Source: Pseudomonadota bacterium
GTDB taxonomy: Bacteria > Pseudomonadota > Gammaproteobacteria > Steroidobacterales > Steroidobacteraceae
Direction of reading: 5' to 3'
Length of the DNA: 51,349 nt
Assembly (NCBI GenBank): GCA_021805865.1
Contig: JAJZDX010000018.1
Span: 1-51,349, forward strand
A program made the translations under genes and the position numbers. The notes under the pieces are model-generated. The model was not told the origin of the DNA. It saw only the letters and a list, made by a program, of their open reading frames with translations, and did not search any database. Below are positions 19,681 to 28,010 of the stretch, one piece after another; position 1 is the first letter of the stretch, and every line of letters starts with the position of its first letter.

Positions 19681-19708
19681 ATCTGTGGGCAGACCCGGGG
19701 ATTTCAAG
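19681..19708 (-). promoter_or_regulatory. Sigma-32-like heat shock promoter for hsp20
   Basis: On the minus strand CTTGAA (19708-19703) is followed by 13 bases and CCCACAGAT (19689-19681). This matches the sigma-32 pattern CTTGAA-N13-CCCCATNT well at -35 and partly at -10. It lies 62 bp before the hsp20 ATG. Confidence 0.6.
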
Positions 19709-20069
19709 CGCGGGAGCTGCAGGGGCCGGCGCACGTGTCTGTTCTTCTCGAGACCGTTGGATGTGTCTGAAAGGAAGAGCAGCCGCATATGTGTGGCGGG
19801 TGCTGTGATCGGTGGGCGCTTCCCGGCCCGTGAAGAGCTCGACCGCGGACGCCGCCTGGGGACACCCTGTGCATAAACTGTGCAATGCTTGGGCACAAGA
19901 TATTGGGGGTCGGATACTGGCGAAGAATGGCGGCGAAGATAAAAAAACACGGGTGCCCCGCGGCTCATATCCATTCAAGTATTTGTTTTTTCTGCCATTT
20001 AATAGCAGCATTACCCCATATGTAACATCTTGACGCCCGCCGGGGTGCTCATTAGGCTCTTTACCCCGA

Positions 20070-20083
20070 CACAAGATCTTGTG
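20070..20083. promoter_or_regulatory. NrdR-box-like palindrome upstream of nrdJ
   Basis: CACAAGATCTTGTG is a perfect 14-bp palindrome fitting the NrdR consensus (acaCwAtATwTwgtgt) at most positions. A weaker relative, CACAAGATATTGGG, lies at 19894-19907. NrdR represses ribonucleotide reductase genes, usually through two boxes about three helical turns apart; the 176-bp spacing here is atypical. It lies 160 bp before the nrdJ start. The rest of 19709-20241 shows no gene. Confidence 0.55.
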
Positions 20084-20124
20084 CCCGCCCATGGGCGGTA
20101 CCGGATCGCGCGGTCGGGGAGGCT

Positions 20125-20205
20125 CAGGGGGGATACAGGCTGTGGCGGCGTTCCGGTGCATCCGGCCGCTTTGCCCGGCGTTTTCCACGTCGCCAGTATC
20201 CCCTG
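20125..20205 (+). ncRNA. Structured 5' leader candidate upstream of nrdJ
   Basis: A long imperfect stem can form between CAGGGGGGATAC (20125-20136) and GTATCCCCTG (20196-20205). It is extended by GGCGGCG (20144-20150) with CGTCGCC (20188-20194). It encloses two small hairpins (CCGGTGCATCCGG and GCCGCTTTGCCCGGC). It ends 36 nt before the nrdJ start. I looked for the cobalamin riboswitch B12 box and did not find a convincing one, so this is only a structural observation. Confidence 0.35.
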
Positions 20206-20241
20206 TGATCCGGTGTGCAAACACTTGGAGCACCGCGGACA

Positions 20242-22389
20242 ATGAATACCGTCGTGAAGATCGAACCGAAGGACATCGACGCCATTCCGTTCCAGGAAGC
20301 GTCCCTGGATATCTGGGACAAGAAGTACCGGCTCACCGCGAAAGACGGCACGCCCATCGACAAGACCATGGACGACACGTACAAGCGTGTCGCGCGTGCT
20401 CTCGCCGACGTGGAGCGCGAAGAGATGCGCGATCACTGGTACGAGCGCTTCCTGTGGGCGCTTCGCCGTGGCGCCATCCCTGCCGGCCGCGTCACCTCCA
20501 ACGCCGGGGCGCTGGAGCACAAGCCGGCGACATCCACGATCAACTGCACCGTGTCAGGAACGATCCATGACTCCATGGACGACATCCTAAGCAAGGTGCA
20601 CGAGGCGGGGCTGACGCTGAAGGCGGGCTGCGGTATCGGTTATGAGCACTCGACCCTCCGTCCGCGCGGCGCCTATGTGTCAGGCGCGGGTGCCTACACG
20701 TCGGGCCCGCTGTCCTTCATGGACATCTTCGACAAGATGTGCTTCACCGTCTCGTCCGCCGGCGGCCGCCGCGGGGCGCAGATGGGCACCTTCGACGTCG
20801 GCCATCCCGATGTCATGGAATTCATCCGCGCCAAGCGCGAGAGCGGGCGCCTGCGCCAGTTCAACCTGTCGCTGCTGATCACTGACGAGTTCATGCAGGC
20901 GGTGCGGGAGAACCACGACTGGAAGCTCGCATTTCCGCTGTCGCGCAAGGAGTACGAGGAGGAAAATCCCGACCTCGCCGACCCTGCCAAATTCATCTGG
21001 CGCGAATGGCCGGTACACGAGAGCTACGTCGTCAACGAGCAGGGCCTGGTTGCCTGCAAGGTATACAAGACTCTGCCGGCGCGGCGTATGTGGGATGTCA
21101 TCATGACTTCCACCTACGATTTCGCCGAGCCGGGCTTCGTGCTCATCGACCGTGCCAACGAGATGAACAACAACTGGTGGTGTGAGAATATCCGCGCCAC
21201 CAACCCGTGCGGCGAGCAGTGCCTGCCTCCTTATGGTGCGTGCTTGCTGGGATCGGTCAATCTGACCCGGTTCGTGCGTCATCCGTTTCTGGCCTCGGCT
21301 GAATTCGACTGGACCGAATACCGGGAGGTCGTGAAGATCTTCACGCGCATGCTCGACAACGTGGTGGAAATCAACGGGCTGCCGCTCGAGAAGCAGCGTG
21401 AGGAGATCCGGCGCAAGCGCCGGCACGGCATGGGCTTTCTCGGCCTGGGAAGCACCATGACTCTTCTCGGCATGAAGTACGGCTCCCCGGAGTCGCTGAA
21501 GTTCACCGAGGACGTTTCCCGGGAGATGGCGATCGCCGGCTGGGAGGAGGCGCTGGAGCTTGCCCGCGAGAAGGGGCCGGCACCCATCATGAGCGAAGAG
21601 TTCACGATCAGCGCCGAGATGCTGCGCAAGCGCCCGGAGATGGCGAGCGACGGCTGGAAAGCCGGGGACAAGATCCCGGGACGGCTGCTGCACGCCAGGT
21701 ACAGTCGGTATATGCAGCGCGTGGGCGAGGTGGCGCCGGAGCTTGTGGAGCAGCTTGCCGAGACGGGCGCGCGGTTCACGCATCACACCTCCATCGCCCC
21801 CACGGGAACGATCTCGCTGTCCCTGGCGAACAACGCGTCGAACGGCATCGAGCCCTCGTTCGCGCATCACTATTTCCGCAACGTGATCCGGCCGGGCCGC
21901 AAGACCAAGGAAAAGATCGACGTCTACTCCTTCGAGCTGCTGGCGTATCGCGAACTGGTCAATCCCAAGGCCGAGCCCGGCGGGACGGGAGAGTCGGACA
22001 AGCTGCCGGATTACTTCGTTGCCTCCGATCACATCACGCCGAAGGAGCATGTCGATGTGCAGGCGGCGGCGCAGAAGTGGGTGGACTCCTCGATCTCCAA
22101 GACGGCGAACGTGCCGACGGATTTCCCGTACGAGAAATTCAAGGACATCTACCTGTACGCGCACGAGCGGGGCCTGAAGGGCTGCACCACGTTCCGCTTC
22201 AACCCCGAGGCCTTCCAGGGCGTGCTGGTGAAGGAGCAGGACCTGAAGAACACCGTCTACGAGTTCACTCTCGATGACGGCACGGTGGTCGAGGCACGCG
22301 GCGACGAGGAAATCGAATATGACGGCGAGATGCACACGGCCGCGAACTTATTTGATGCGTTGCGCGACGGGTACTACGGGCGCTACTGA
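20242..22389 (+). CDS. nrdJ: Adenosylcobalamin-dependent (class II) ribonucleotide reductase, large subunit
   Basis: A 715-aa enzyme reducing ribonucleotides to deoxyribonucleotides with a B12-derived radical, oxygen-independent. The active-site motif NPCGEQC gives Asn321, Cys323 and Glu325. A partner redox cysteine is likely Cys102 in STINCTVSG. The B12-type LKAGCGIGYEHSTLRPRGAY and the SSAGGRRGAQMGTFDV loop are clear, as is APTGTISL. The protein ends before the TSCPD domain, which is encoded separately by the next gene, as in the split NrdJ of Pseudomonas. ATG 20242 follows TTGGAG. Confidence 0.95.
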   Translation: MNTVVKIEPKDIDAIPFQEASLDIWDKKYRLTAKDGTPIDKTMDDTYKRVARALADVEREEMRDHWYERFLWALRRGAIPAGRVTSNAGALEHKPATSTINCTVSGTIHDSMDDILSKVHEAGLTLKAGCGIGYEHSTLRPRGAYVSGAGAYTSGPLSFMDIFDKMCFTVSSAGGRRGAQMGTFDVGHPDVMEFIRAKRESGRLRQFNLSLLITDEFMQAVRENHDWKLAFPLSRKEYEEENPDLADPAKFIWREWPVHESYVVNEQGLVACKVYKTLPARRMWDVIMTSTYDFAEPGFVLIDRANEMNNNWWCENIRATNPCGEQCLPPYGACLLGSVNLTRFVRHPFLASAEFDWTEYREVVKIFTRMLDNVVEINGLPLEKQREEIRRKRRHGMGFLGLGSTMTLLGMKYGSPESLKFTEDVSREMAIAGWEEALELAREKGPAPIMSEEFTISAEMLRKRPEMASDGWKAGDKIPGRLLHARYSRYMQRVGEVAPELVEQLAETGARFTHHTSIAPTGTISLSLANNASNGIEPSFAHHYFRNVIRPGRKTKEKIDVYSFELLAYRELVNPKAEPGGTGESDKLPDYFVASDHITPKEHVDVQAAAQKWVDSSISKTANVPTDFPYEKFKDIYLYAHERGLKGCTTFRFNPEAFQGVLVKEQDLKNTVYEFTLDDGTVVEARGDEEIEYDGEMHTAANLFDALRDGYYGRY

Positions 22390-22436
22390 AGCGCCGTAGC
22401 GAGAGCTGACGCCATCAGATCCAGGAGAGCCGCATC

Positions 22437-23210
22437 ATGACCATCAAGATCGAACGCAAGATCGTCAAGTACGATGTCCAGAAACCCGAAGACAAGCCCG
22501 CTGCAAAAGCACAGACTGTCAGCGCGACGGCGGCCGCTTTGCCTGCCTCGCCGCCGCCCGCTGTCCCCTCTCCGGTCGGACAAACGGTGCGCGACAAGCA
22601 CGGCCACCTGGCGCAGGTGATCCGGATGCACGAGAAGCTCGAGCGTCCGGAAGTGCTGATCGGCTCGACTTACAAGATCAAGACCCCGATCTCCGATCAC
22701 GCGATGTACGTCACCATCAACGACATCGTGCTCAACGAGGACACCGAGTTCGAGCAGCGGCGGCCGTTCGAGATCTTCATCAATTCCAAGAACCTCGATC
22801 ACTTCCAGTGGATCGTGGCCCTGACGCGCATCATCTCCGCGGTATTCCGCAAGGGCGGTGATGTCACCTTCCTGGTCGATGAGCTCAAGGCCGTATTCGA
22901 TCCCCGGGGCGGCTACTGGCAGCCAGGCGGCAAGTTCATGCCCTCCATCATCGCCGAGCTCGGCTACGTCATCGAGCGGCATCTGCAAAGCATCGGCCTG
23001 CTGCGCAAGCCGCAGCTCGATGAGCATCAGCAGCGCCTGGTGGACGAGAAGCGGGCTGAATACGATGCGCGCACGCGCCAGACCGACGCCTTCGCGAAGT
23101 CGAACTTCCCCGAGGGCGCGCAGCTCTGCGCCAAATGCAGCACCGCGGCGGTCGTCATGATGGACGGCTGCATGACCTGCCTCAACTGCGGCGACTCCAA
23201 GTGCGGCTAG
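22437..23210 (+). CDS. NrdJ-associated TSCPD/zinc-finger subunit (split class II RNR C-terminal part)
   Basis: A 257-aa partner of the class II reductase. An N-terminal charged and Ala/Pro-rich linker (about 60 aa) precedes the TSCPD-like domain (HAMYVTINDIVLNEDTEFEQ, then PFEIFINSKNLDHFQW). The C-terminus has a cysteine-rich motif (CAKC at about 236, then CMTCLNCGDSKCG) like the redox-active or zinc tail that recharges the active-site disulfide. It lies 47 bp after nrdJ with an AGGAGAG binding site. The pair corresponds to nrdJa/nrdJb. Confidence 0.9.
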   Translation: MTIKIERKIVKYDVQKPEDKPAAKAQTVSATAAALPASPPPAVPSPVGQTVRDKHGHLAQVIRMHEKLERPEVLIGSTYKIKTPISDHAMYVTINDIVLNEDTEFEQRRPFEIFINSKNLDHFQWIVALTRIISAVFRKGGDVTFLVDELKAVFDPRGGYWQPGGKFMPSIIAELGYVIERHLQSIGLLRKPQLDEHQQRLVDEKRAEYDARTRQTDAFAKSNFPEGAQLCAKCSTAAVVMMDGCMTCLNCGDSKCG

Positions 23211-23643
23211 CCTGATGGCTTCGGCTGACTTCCTCAGGTTGTTCGGACGATGGTAAGTGCCTAAATGGCCAAAAGCTCAAATCTCATCTTTTGAGTAAAC
23301 CCACAGGTTGTGTGTCGCCGGAGGCGATGAAGAAGAGTCTCGGTGCCGCCAGCAGCGTATTCACGAAATCGGATCTCGAAAAGATCTCGAAAGCGGCATC
23401 ACACCTCCAGGCTGAAGGCGCATGCTACGTGCCCGCTCAGTTGGTAATGGTTGACCGAGACGCTCCACCGGACAGGGGCACCTGATCGACACGAGAAACG
23501 AGGAACATGCCAGACCTCTGGCTGGCAGCCCGGACACGAGCTTCTCTATCGGCATCGGCCAACGCGACGCGGCGGCCTCGGGACCCCTGCTCGCGTCAGC
23601 GGAAAACGTATTTTGGCTCGCTGATGGCACTGCTTCGCTCCGG
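23211..23643. other. Intergenic region, one weak small ORF
   Basis: This stretch has lower GC than its surroundings. An open frame from TTG 23291 to 23485 (64 codons) reads rather protein-like (KKSLGAASSVFTKSDLEKIS) but lacks a ribosome binding site and any family I recognise. It may be a gene remnant. Nothing else is visible. Confidence 0.3.
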
Positions 23644-24525
23644 TCATGCCCTTTCACGGATGAAGGAAACGATGCTAAGGGCCGCCGTCGAGAGCTCTCG
23701 ATCTTGCCGGGTAATAAGGCCGACGGCCTTGTGTATGCTCGGCCGTTGCACGCGCAGACAGCGGATGCCGATGGCGGTCATCTGCCGCTCACAAAGAGAC
23801 GGTACCACACTGACACCGAGCCCCGCTGCGACCAGGTACGCAACTGTGACCAGTTGATGGCATTCGTGGGCGATGCGCAGCTCCAGGCCTTTCGCCGCGA
23901 GCGACTCTTCGAGCAAACGCCGCGTCGATGAGGGTCTCTGTAAGGTGATGAAGTCATGGCTCAAGAGCTGCGTCCAGGAAACAGTGCCCGCGCCGGTGAG
24001 AGGCGAATCGGGTGCCACTATGGCCATGAATCGATCTACGAATAGCGATGCGAACGCGAACTTGCCCCGTGCTTCCGGCTCAAAGCCGAAACCGAGCTCG
24101 ACACGCCCGCTATCGACCAATTCGAGAACCTGCTCTTGTACGACGTCCTGAACCGTGATCTCGAGATTTGGGTGCAGCTCGCGGTACTCGCGGAGTATGC
24201 CCGGCAGGATATTGGCGGCGAAAGACGGCATCGCCGCTATCGTCACTCGTCCCCGTTGCAAGGTAAATCGCTGGCGCAGGCGCTCTCGGGCGTTTTCCCA
24301 GTCGGCGAGCAGTTGCAGCGCCTGCGGTAGCAATTCCGCCCCTTCGGGGGTGAGCCGTACCTCTCGCGTGGTGCGCGTCAGCAATCGACCGCCCAAGCTC
24401 TCTTCCAAGCTCTTGATCGCCAAACTGAGCGCCGGCTGGGACATATGCAAGCGCTCGCATGCGCGCGCGAAACTGAGCGTCTGCGCAACCGCCGTAAAAG
24501 CCTTCAGCTGTCTTGGCGTCATCAC
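23644..24525 (-). CDS. LysR family transcriptional regulator
   Basis: A 293-aa regulator with an N-terminal winged helix (TPRQLKAFTAVAQTLSFARA, then LHMSQPALSLAIKSLEESLG) and a C-terminal periplasmic-binding-like effector domain. It diverges from scoA, with 104 bp between starts containing an AT-rich dyad. This is the usual arrangement for a LysR activator of the neighbouring operon. The likely inducer is an intermediate of acetoacetate or 3-oxoacid metabolism (inference). Codon use is less GC-biased than in the housekeeping block. Confidence 0.93.
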   Translation of the reverse strand: MMTPRQLKAFTAVAQTLSFARACERLHMSQPALSLAIKSLEESLGGRLLTRTTREVRLTPEGAELLPQALQLLADWENARERLRQRFTLQRGRVTIAAMPSFAANILPGILREYRELHPNLEITVQDVVQEQVLELVDSGRVELGFGFEPEARGKFAFASLFVDRFMAIVAPDSPLTGAGTVSWTQLLSHDFITLQRPSSTRRLLEESLAAKGLELRIAHECHQLVTVAYLVAAGLGVSVVPSLCERQMTAIGIRCLRVQRPSIHKAVGLITRQDRELSTAALSIVSFIRERA

Positions 24526-24550
24526 GATTCATTTACTCTGCAAATGATTC

Positions 24551-24564
24551 TTAAGGAATTTTAA
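24551..24564. promoter_or_regulatory. Candidate LysR operator between lysR and scoA
   Basis: TTAAGGAATTTTAA is an AT-rich dyad (TTAA-N6-TTAA) in the divergent intergenic space, 26 bp from the lysR start and 66 bp from the scoA start. Position and symmetry suit a LysR recognition site; the exact motif is not one I know. Confidence 0.4.
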
Positions 24565-24629
24565 ACTTAACAAACGAATGGCCGCGTGCCAAGCTCGGAA
24601 TAGTTTCGGCGTTCGGGCGAGAGTGGCAT

Positions 24630-25331
24630 ATGGCAGGCTTCGACAAGCGCGTCGACACCTATGAACAGGCCCTCGAGGGCCTCACGGATGGGATGACCAT
24701 GGTGGTCGGCGGATTTGGCCTGTGCGGCATTCCCGAGAATCTCATTGCCCGAGTGCGCGCAATGGGCGTAAAGGGACTGACCGTGGTCTCAAATAATTGC
24801 GGCGTCGATGATTTCGGCCTCGGTTTACTGCTCAAGGAACGGCAGATCAAGCGAATGATCGCCTCTTACGTGGGCGAAAACGCGGAATTCGAACGGCAGC
24901 TCCTCTCTGGAGAGCTTGAAGTGGAACTGACGCCTCAGGGAACGCTGGCGGAGAGAATTCGCGCGGGCGGTGCCGGCATTCCAGCGTTCTACACGGCGAC
25001 AGGCTACGGCACGCCCATAGCAGAAGGCAAGGAGGTGCGTGTGTTCAAAGGGCGGCGATACATCCTGGAAGAAGCCATTACTGCGGAATTTGCCCTGGTG
25101 AAGGGATGGAAAGCCGACTGGTACGGAAATGTCATCTATCGCCATACGGCGCAGAACTTCAACCCCGCTGCCGCAACGGCGGCCCGTACCACCGTGGTAG
25201 AGGTCGAGGAAATTGTGGAGCCTGGGGCCCTGGAACCCGCCATGATCCATACCCCAGGGATCTATGTGGACCGGGTAATCCGTGGCCGGTTCGAAAAGCG
25301 TATAGAAAAAATAACCACGCAGCGGACTTGA
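24630..25331 (+). CDS. scoA: 3-oxoacid CoA-transferase subunit A
   Basis: The 233-aa A subunit of a succinyl-CoA:3-oxoacid CoA-transferase. It activates acetoacetate (or 3-oxoadipate) by CoA transfer from succinyl-CoA. Typical segments are the oxyanion-hole region [48 protein letters not shown] and [14 protein letters not shown]. The C-terminal [11 protein letters not shown] is also conserved. ATG 24630 is the family start. It is followed after 9 bp by scoB, with which it forms the heteromeric enzyme. A PcaI role in the 3-oxoadipate pathway is the main alternative. Confidence 0.93.
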   Translation: MAGFDKRVDTYEQALEGLTDGMTMVVGGFGLCGIPENLIARVRAMGVKGLTVVSNNCGVDDFGLGLLLKERQIKRMIASYVGENAEFERQLLSGELEVELTPQGTLAERIRAGGAGIPAFYTATGYGTPIAEGKEVRVFKGRRYILEEAITAEFALVKGWKADWYGNVIYRHTAQNFNPAAATAARTTVVEVEEIVEPGALEPAMIHTPGIYVDRVIRGRFEKRIEKITTQRT

Positions 25332-25340
25332 GGTGAGAAC

Positions 25341-25997
25341 GTGGCATTGACTCGTGAACAGATGGCTCAGCGGGTTGCTTATGAGCTACGAGACGGATAC
25401 TACGTCAATCTCGGGATCGGCATTCCGACTCTGGTGGCAAACTACATTCCACCCGGGATTGATGTCATGCTCCAATCCGAAAACGGCCTGCTCGGCATGG
25501 GCCCGTTCCCGGAGCTCAATGACGTAGACGCCGACATGATCAACGCAGGAAAGCAGACCGTAACTGCACGTGTCGGCGCGTCGATCTTCTCATCCGTCGA
25601 CTCCTTCGCGATGATTCGCGGGGGCCATATCGATCTCACCGTTCTCGGCGCGTTCGAGGTGGATGTGGAAGGAAACATCGCCTCATGGATGGTGCCGGGC
25701 AAGCTCGTGAAGGGGATGGGAGGTGCCATGGACCTCGTGGCAGGTGCAGAGAACATCATTGTGACCATGATGCATGCATCGAAGGACGGAGAATCGAAAT
25801 TGCTGCCACGATGCACGTTGCCGCTCACCGGTCGGAGCTGCATTAAGCGCGTCCTCACGGATCTTGCCTATCTGGAAATCGAAGACGGTGCATTCGTGCT
25901 CAAAGAGCGAGCACCCGGCGTGACGGTTGCGGAGATCCGCTCGAAGACGGCGGGCCAGCTCGTCGTAACCGGAGAGCCCCCCGAGATGAAGCTCTGA
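25341..25997 (+). CDS. scoB: 3-oxoacid CoA-transferase subunit B
   Basis: The 218-aa B subunit carrying the catalytic glutamate that forms the enzyme-CoA thioester, here Glu47 in QSENGLLGMGP. NLGIGIPTLVANYIP, GGHIDLTVLGAFEVD, and the C-terminal LPLTGRSCIKRVLTDLAY are typical. It starts with GTG at 25341, with GAGGTGAG upstream overlapping the end of scoA. The acetyl-CoA acetyltransferase that should complete the pathway starts 18 bp downstream but is destroyed. Confidence 0.94.
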   Translation: MALTREQMAQRVAYELRDGYYVNLGIGIPTLVANYIPPGIDVMLQSENGLLGMGPFPELNDVDADMINAGKQTVTARVGASIFSSVDSFAMIRGGHIDLTVLGAFEVDVEGNIASWMVPGKLVKGMGGAMDLVAGAENIIVTMMHASKDGESKLLPRCTLPLTGRSCIKRVLTDLAYLEIEDGAFVLKERAPGVTVAEIRSKTAGQLVVTGEPPEMKL

Positions 25998-26015
25998 CTC
26001 GAGGACAAAGCTCTT

Positions 26016-26302
26016 ATGCGTGAACTCGTCGTCGCTGCAACTCGCACTGCATCGGCAGCTTTCAAGGTTCGCTTGCGCAAATACCCGCGGTCGGGCTCGG
26101 CGCGACCGCCGTGCGAGCCTTGCTGGAAAAGGCACATCTCGCACTGATCTCCTAGGCGAGGTCATCATCGGTCGCGTACTGACAGCCGCGGCAGGTCAAA
26201 ACACCGCCTGACAGGTGGCGATCGAAGCCGGACTGCCCGTAACAGCGCCAGCATCAACTATTAACAAGGTATGTGGCGCGGGTCTCAAAGCGGTTCATCT
26301 AA
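26016..26302 (+). pseudogene. Acetyl-CoA acetyltransferase (thiolase) N-terminal remnant
   Basis: The third gene of the scoAB operon, recognisable only across frames: MRELVVAATRTA, then GSFQGSLAQIPAVGLGATAV, then LLGEVIIGRVLTAAAGQNTA, a stop, QVAIEAGLPVTAPASTINK and VCGAGLKAVHL. One base is missing near 26052 and another near 26146. An Arg codon (CGA) has become TGA at about 26209, and the gene is cut off just after the catalytic Cys (TGT at 26272) by the left end of an IS1182-like element. No remainder of the thiolase is visible beyond the element. With this gene lost, cleavage of acetoacetyl-CoA must depend on another thiolase. Confidence 0.85.
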
Positions 26303-27831
26303 CAGCCTGTCGGGCTTGAAGACGATGGATAGGGGATAATCACGGCAGGTCTCCCGGGTACCAGAACAAAGTGAGCATGAGCGATTTTCGCCCGATCAAC
26401 CGCAGCGGTTTCCTGCTGCCCCTGTCGGTGGACGAGTGGCTGCCGAAGCGGCACCTGGCGCGCCTTGTGGTGGAAGTGGTCGAGGGGCTGAACCTCAGCT
26501 GACTTGAGCAGTCCTACCGTGGGTCGGGCTCTGCGTCCTACCGCCCGGCGATGCTGCCGGGGCTGCTGGTCTACGGCTATGCAAGGCGCGTGTCCTCGAG
26601 CCGCACGCTCGAGCGGGCGACGTATGACTCGGTGAGCCTTTCGCTTCATCGCCGGGAACGGGCATCCGGGCCGCGACACGATCGCGCACTGCCGCAAGCG
26701 CTTCCTGAAGCACATCGAGCCGCTCATTGCCGAGGTGTTGAGGTGGCGCGTGCGATGGGGGTGCTCAAGATGGGCGCCGTGGCTCTCGATGGCATGAAGG
26801 TGCACGCGAACGCTTCGCGCCACAGCGCTCTTTCCTATGGACATGCCGAGAAACTCGAGAAACGGCAGAAGCAGGAAACGCAGCAGTTGACGTGGCTCGC
26901 CGAGCGAGCCGACTCGGCGGATATTCCCGATGGGATGTCGATCCCCGAGGAACTCGAGCGGCGCGAGGCGCGCCTGGAGGCGATCGCCGAGGCGAAGCCG
27001 AGGATCGAAGCGTGCGTATCGGAGCAGGAAGAAGCCGGATACCAGGCGAAGGTGGAAGCGCGCAAGGAGAGGGAGCGGCGCACAGGCAAAAAGCCCAGCG
27101 GTTGCCCACCTGCGCCCCCGAGCGGCTGGGTGGATGCGATGGAGCAGATCGATCTCACGGACCAGGAGTCGCGCATCATGCCGGTGGCGGGCGGGGGCTT
27201 TGAGCAGTGCTACAACGCCTAAGCGGTAGTGGCCGCTGGGAGCATGTTGGTGGTGGCCCCCGAGTCACGCAAGCGGTGAACGACAAGGAGCGACCCGCCC
27301 CGATGGTCGAGAAACTCAAGGCGCTGCCGAAGCAGTTGGGACGTACTCGACGCATCCTGGCCGACAGCGATTACGCGAGCGAGAAGAACGTCGAGGGGTG
27401 TGCGGTGGCGGGGATCGAGCCGCTGATCGCGCTCAAGCGCGAGCGCCATCATCGGACGTGGCGACAACGCTTCGCGGCAGCCCCCAAGGCGCTACCGGAC
27501 TCGGAAACGGCGATGGAGAAGATGAGGTGGCGCCTGAAGACACCGGCCGGGCGCAAGCTCTGCGCGTTGCGCAAGCAGACGTACGAGCCTGTCTTCGGAA
27601 TCATCAAATCGGTGATGGGATTTCGACAGTTTCGCTTGCGTGGTCTCGAGAACGCTCGGGGCGAGTGGAGCTTGGTGACGATGAGCTCGAATCTGAAGCG
27701 GATGTTTGCCTGCAGCTCGCATGATGGGGCTGAGTGGTGCCGACTTTCCAGACTCTACCTACAAATCCGCATGAAACACTCAACTTCGCCTCGGAATATC
27801 CCCTCAATGAAGATCCTCAGTCCGACAGCGG
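26303..27831 (+). mobile_element. Degenerate IS1182-like insertion sequence
   Basis: A roughly 1.5-kb element inserted in the thiolase gene. Imperfect terminal inverted repeats are visible: GCCTGTCGGGCTTGA near 26306-26320 and, on the other strand, GCTGTCGGACTGAGG near 27810-27825. The single transposase reading frame is broken at several points, so the element should not move on its own. The exact ends and target duplication could not be fixed by eye. Confidence 0.75.
26377..27740 (+). pseudogene. IS1182-family transposase, multiply broken
   Basis: From ATG 26377 the protein matches IS1182 transposases (VDEWLPKRHLARLVVEVVEG; YRPAMLPGLLVYGYA; LERATYDSVS; ALDGMKVHANASRHSALSYG; ESRIMPVAGGGFEQCYNA; YEPVFGIIKSVMGFRQFRLR). 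Lesions are a TGA at 26500, a shift out of frame after about 26640 and back near 26740 (the missing segment reads RFIAGNGHPGRDTIAHCRKR in another frame), a CAA-to-TAA change at about 27220, and another shift near 27270. The C-terminal third continues in the frame that starts around 27207. Confidence 0.85.
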
Positions 27832-27885
27832 CGGGCGATCCAATCGCGGTGGACCTCTGATATATGGTGCAATAGCATCTGATGC

Positions 27886-28010
27886 ATGCGCACCATCATT
27901 GATATCGCAGACGACGTGCTCCAGGCCGCCAAGGAGTGGGCACGATATGGGAAAAAGACTGTGGGGCAGATGATCTTAGAGCTTGCGAGGCGCGCACTGA
28001 CGAGCCCGCC
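27886..28010 (+). pseudogene. VapB-type antitoxin, truncated
   Basis: The first 40 residues (MRTIIDIADDVLQAAKEWAR, then KKTVGQMILELARRALTSP) match the ribbon-helix-helix DNA-binding half of VapB antitoxins. After about 28008 the frame continues open but reads antisense to an OsmC-like gene and has no antitoxin similarity. The toxin-neutralising C-terminus and the VapC toxin are missing. A short inverted repeat (GGTGC...GCGCACC, 27866-27895) overlaps the start and could be the old autoregulatory operator. Confidence 0.7.

Noticed and set aside
20100..20241. Cobalamin riboswitch before the B12-dependent reductase
   Set aside because: Expected from biology, but no convincing B12 box or core junction sequence could be found by eye; only a generic long stem is seen.
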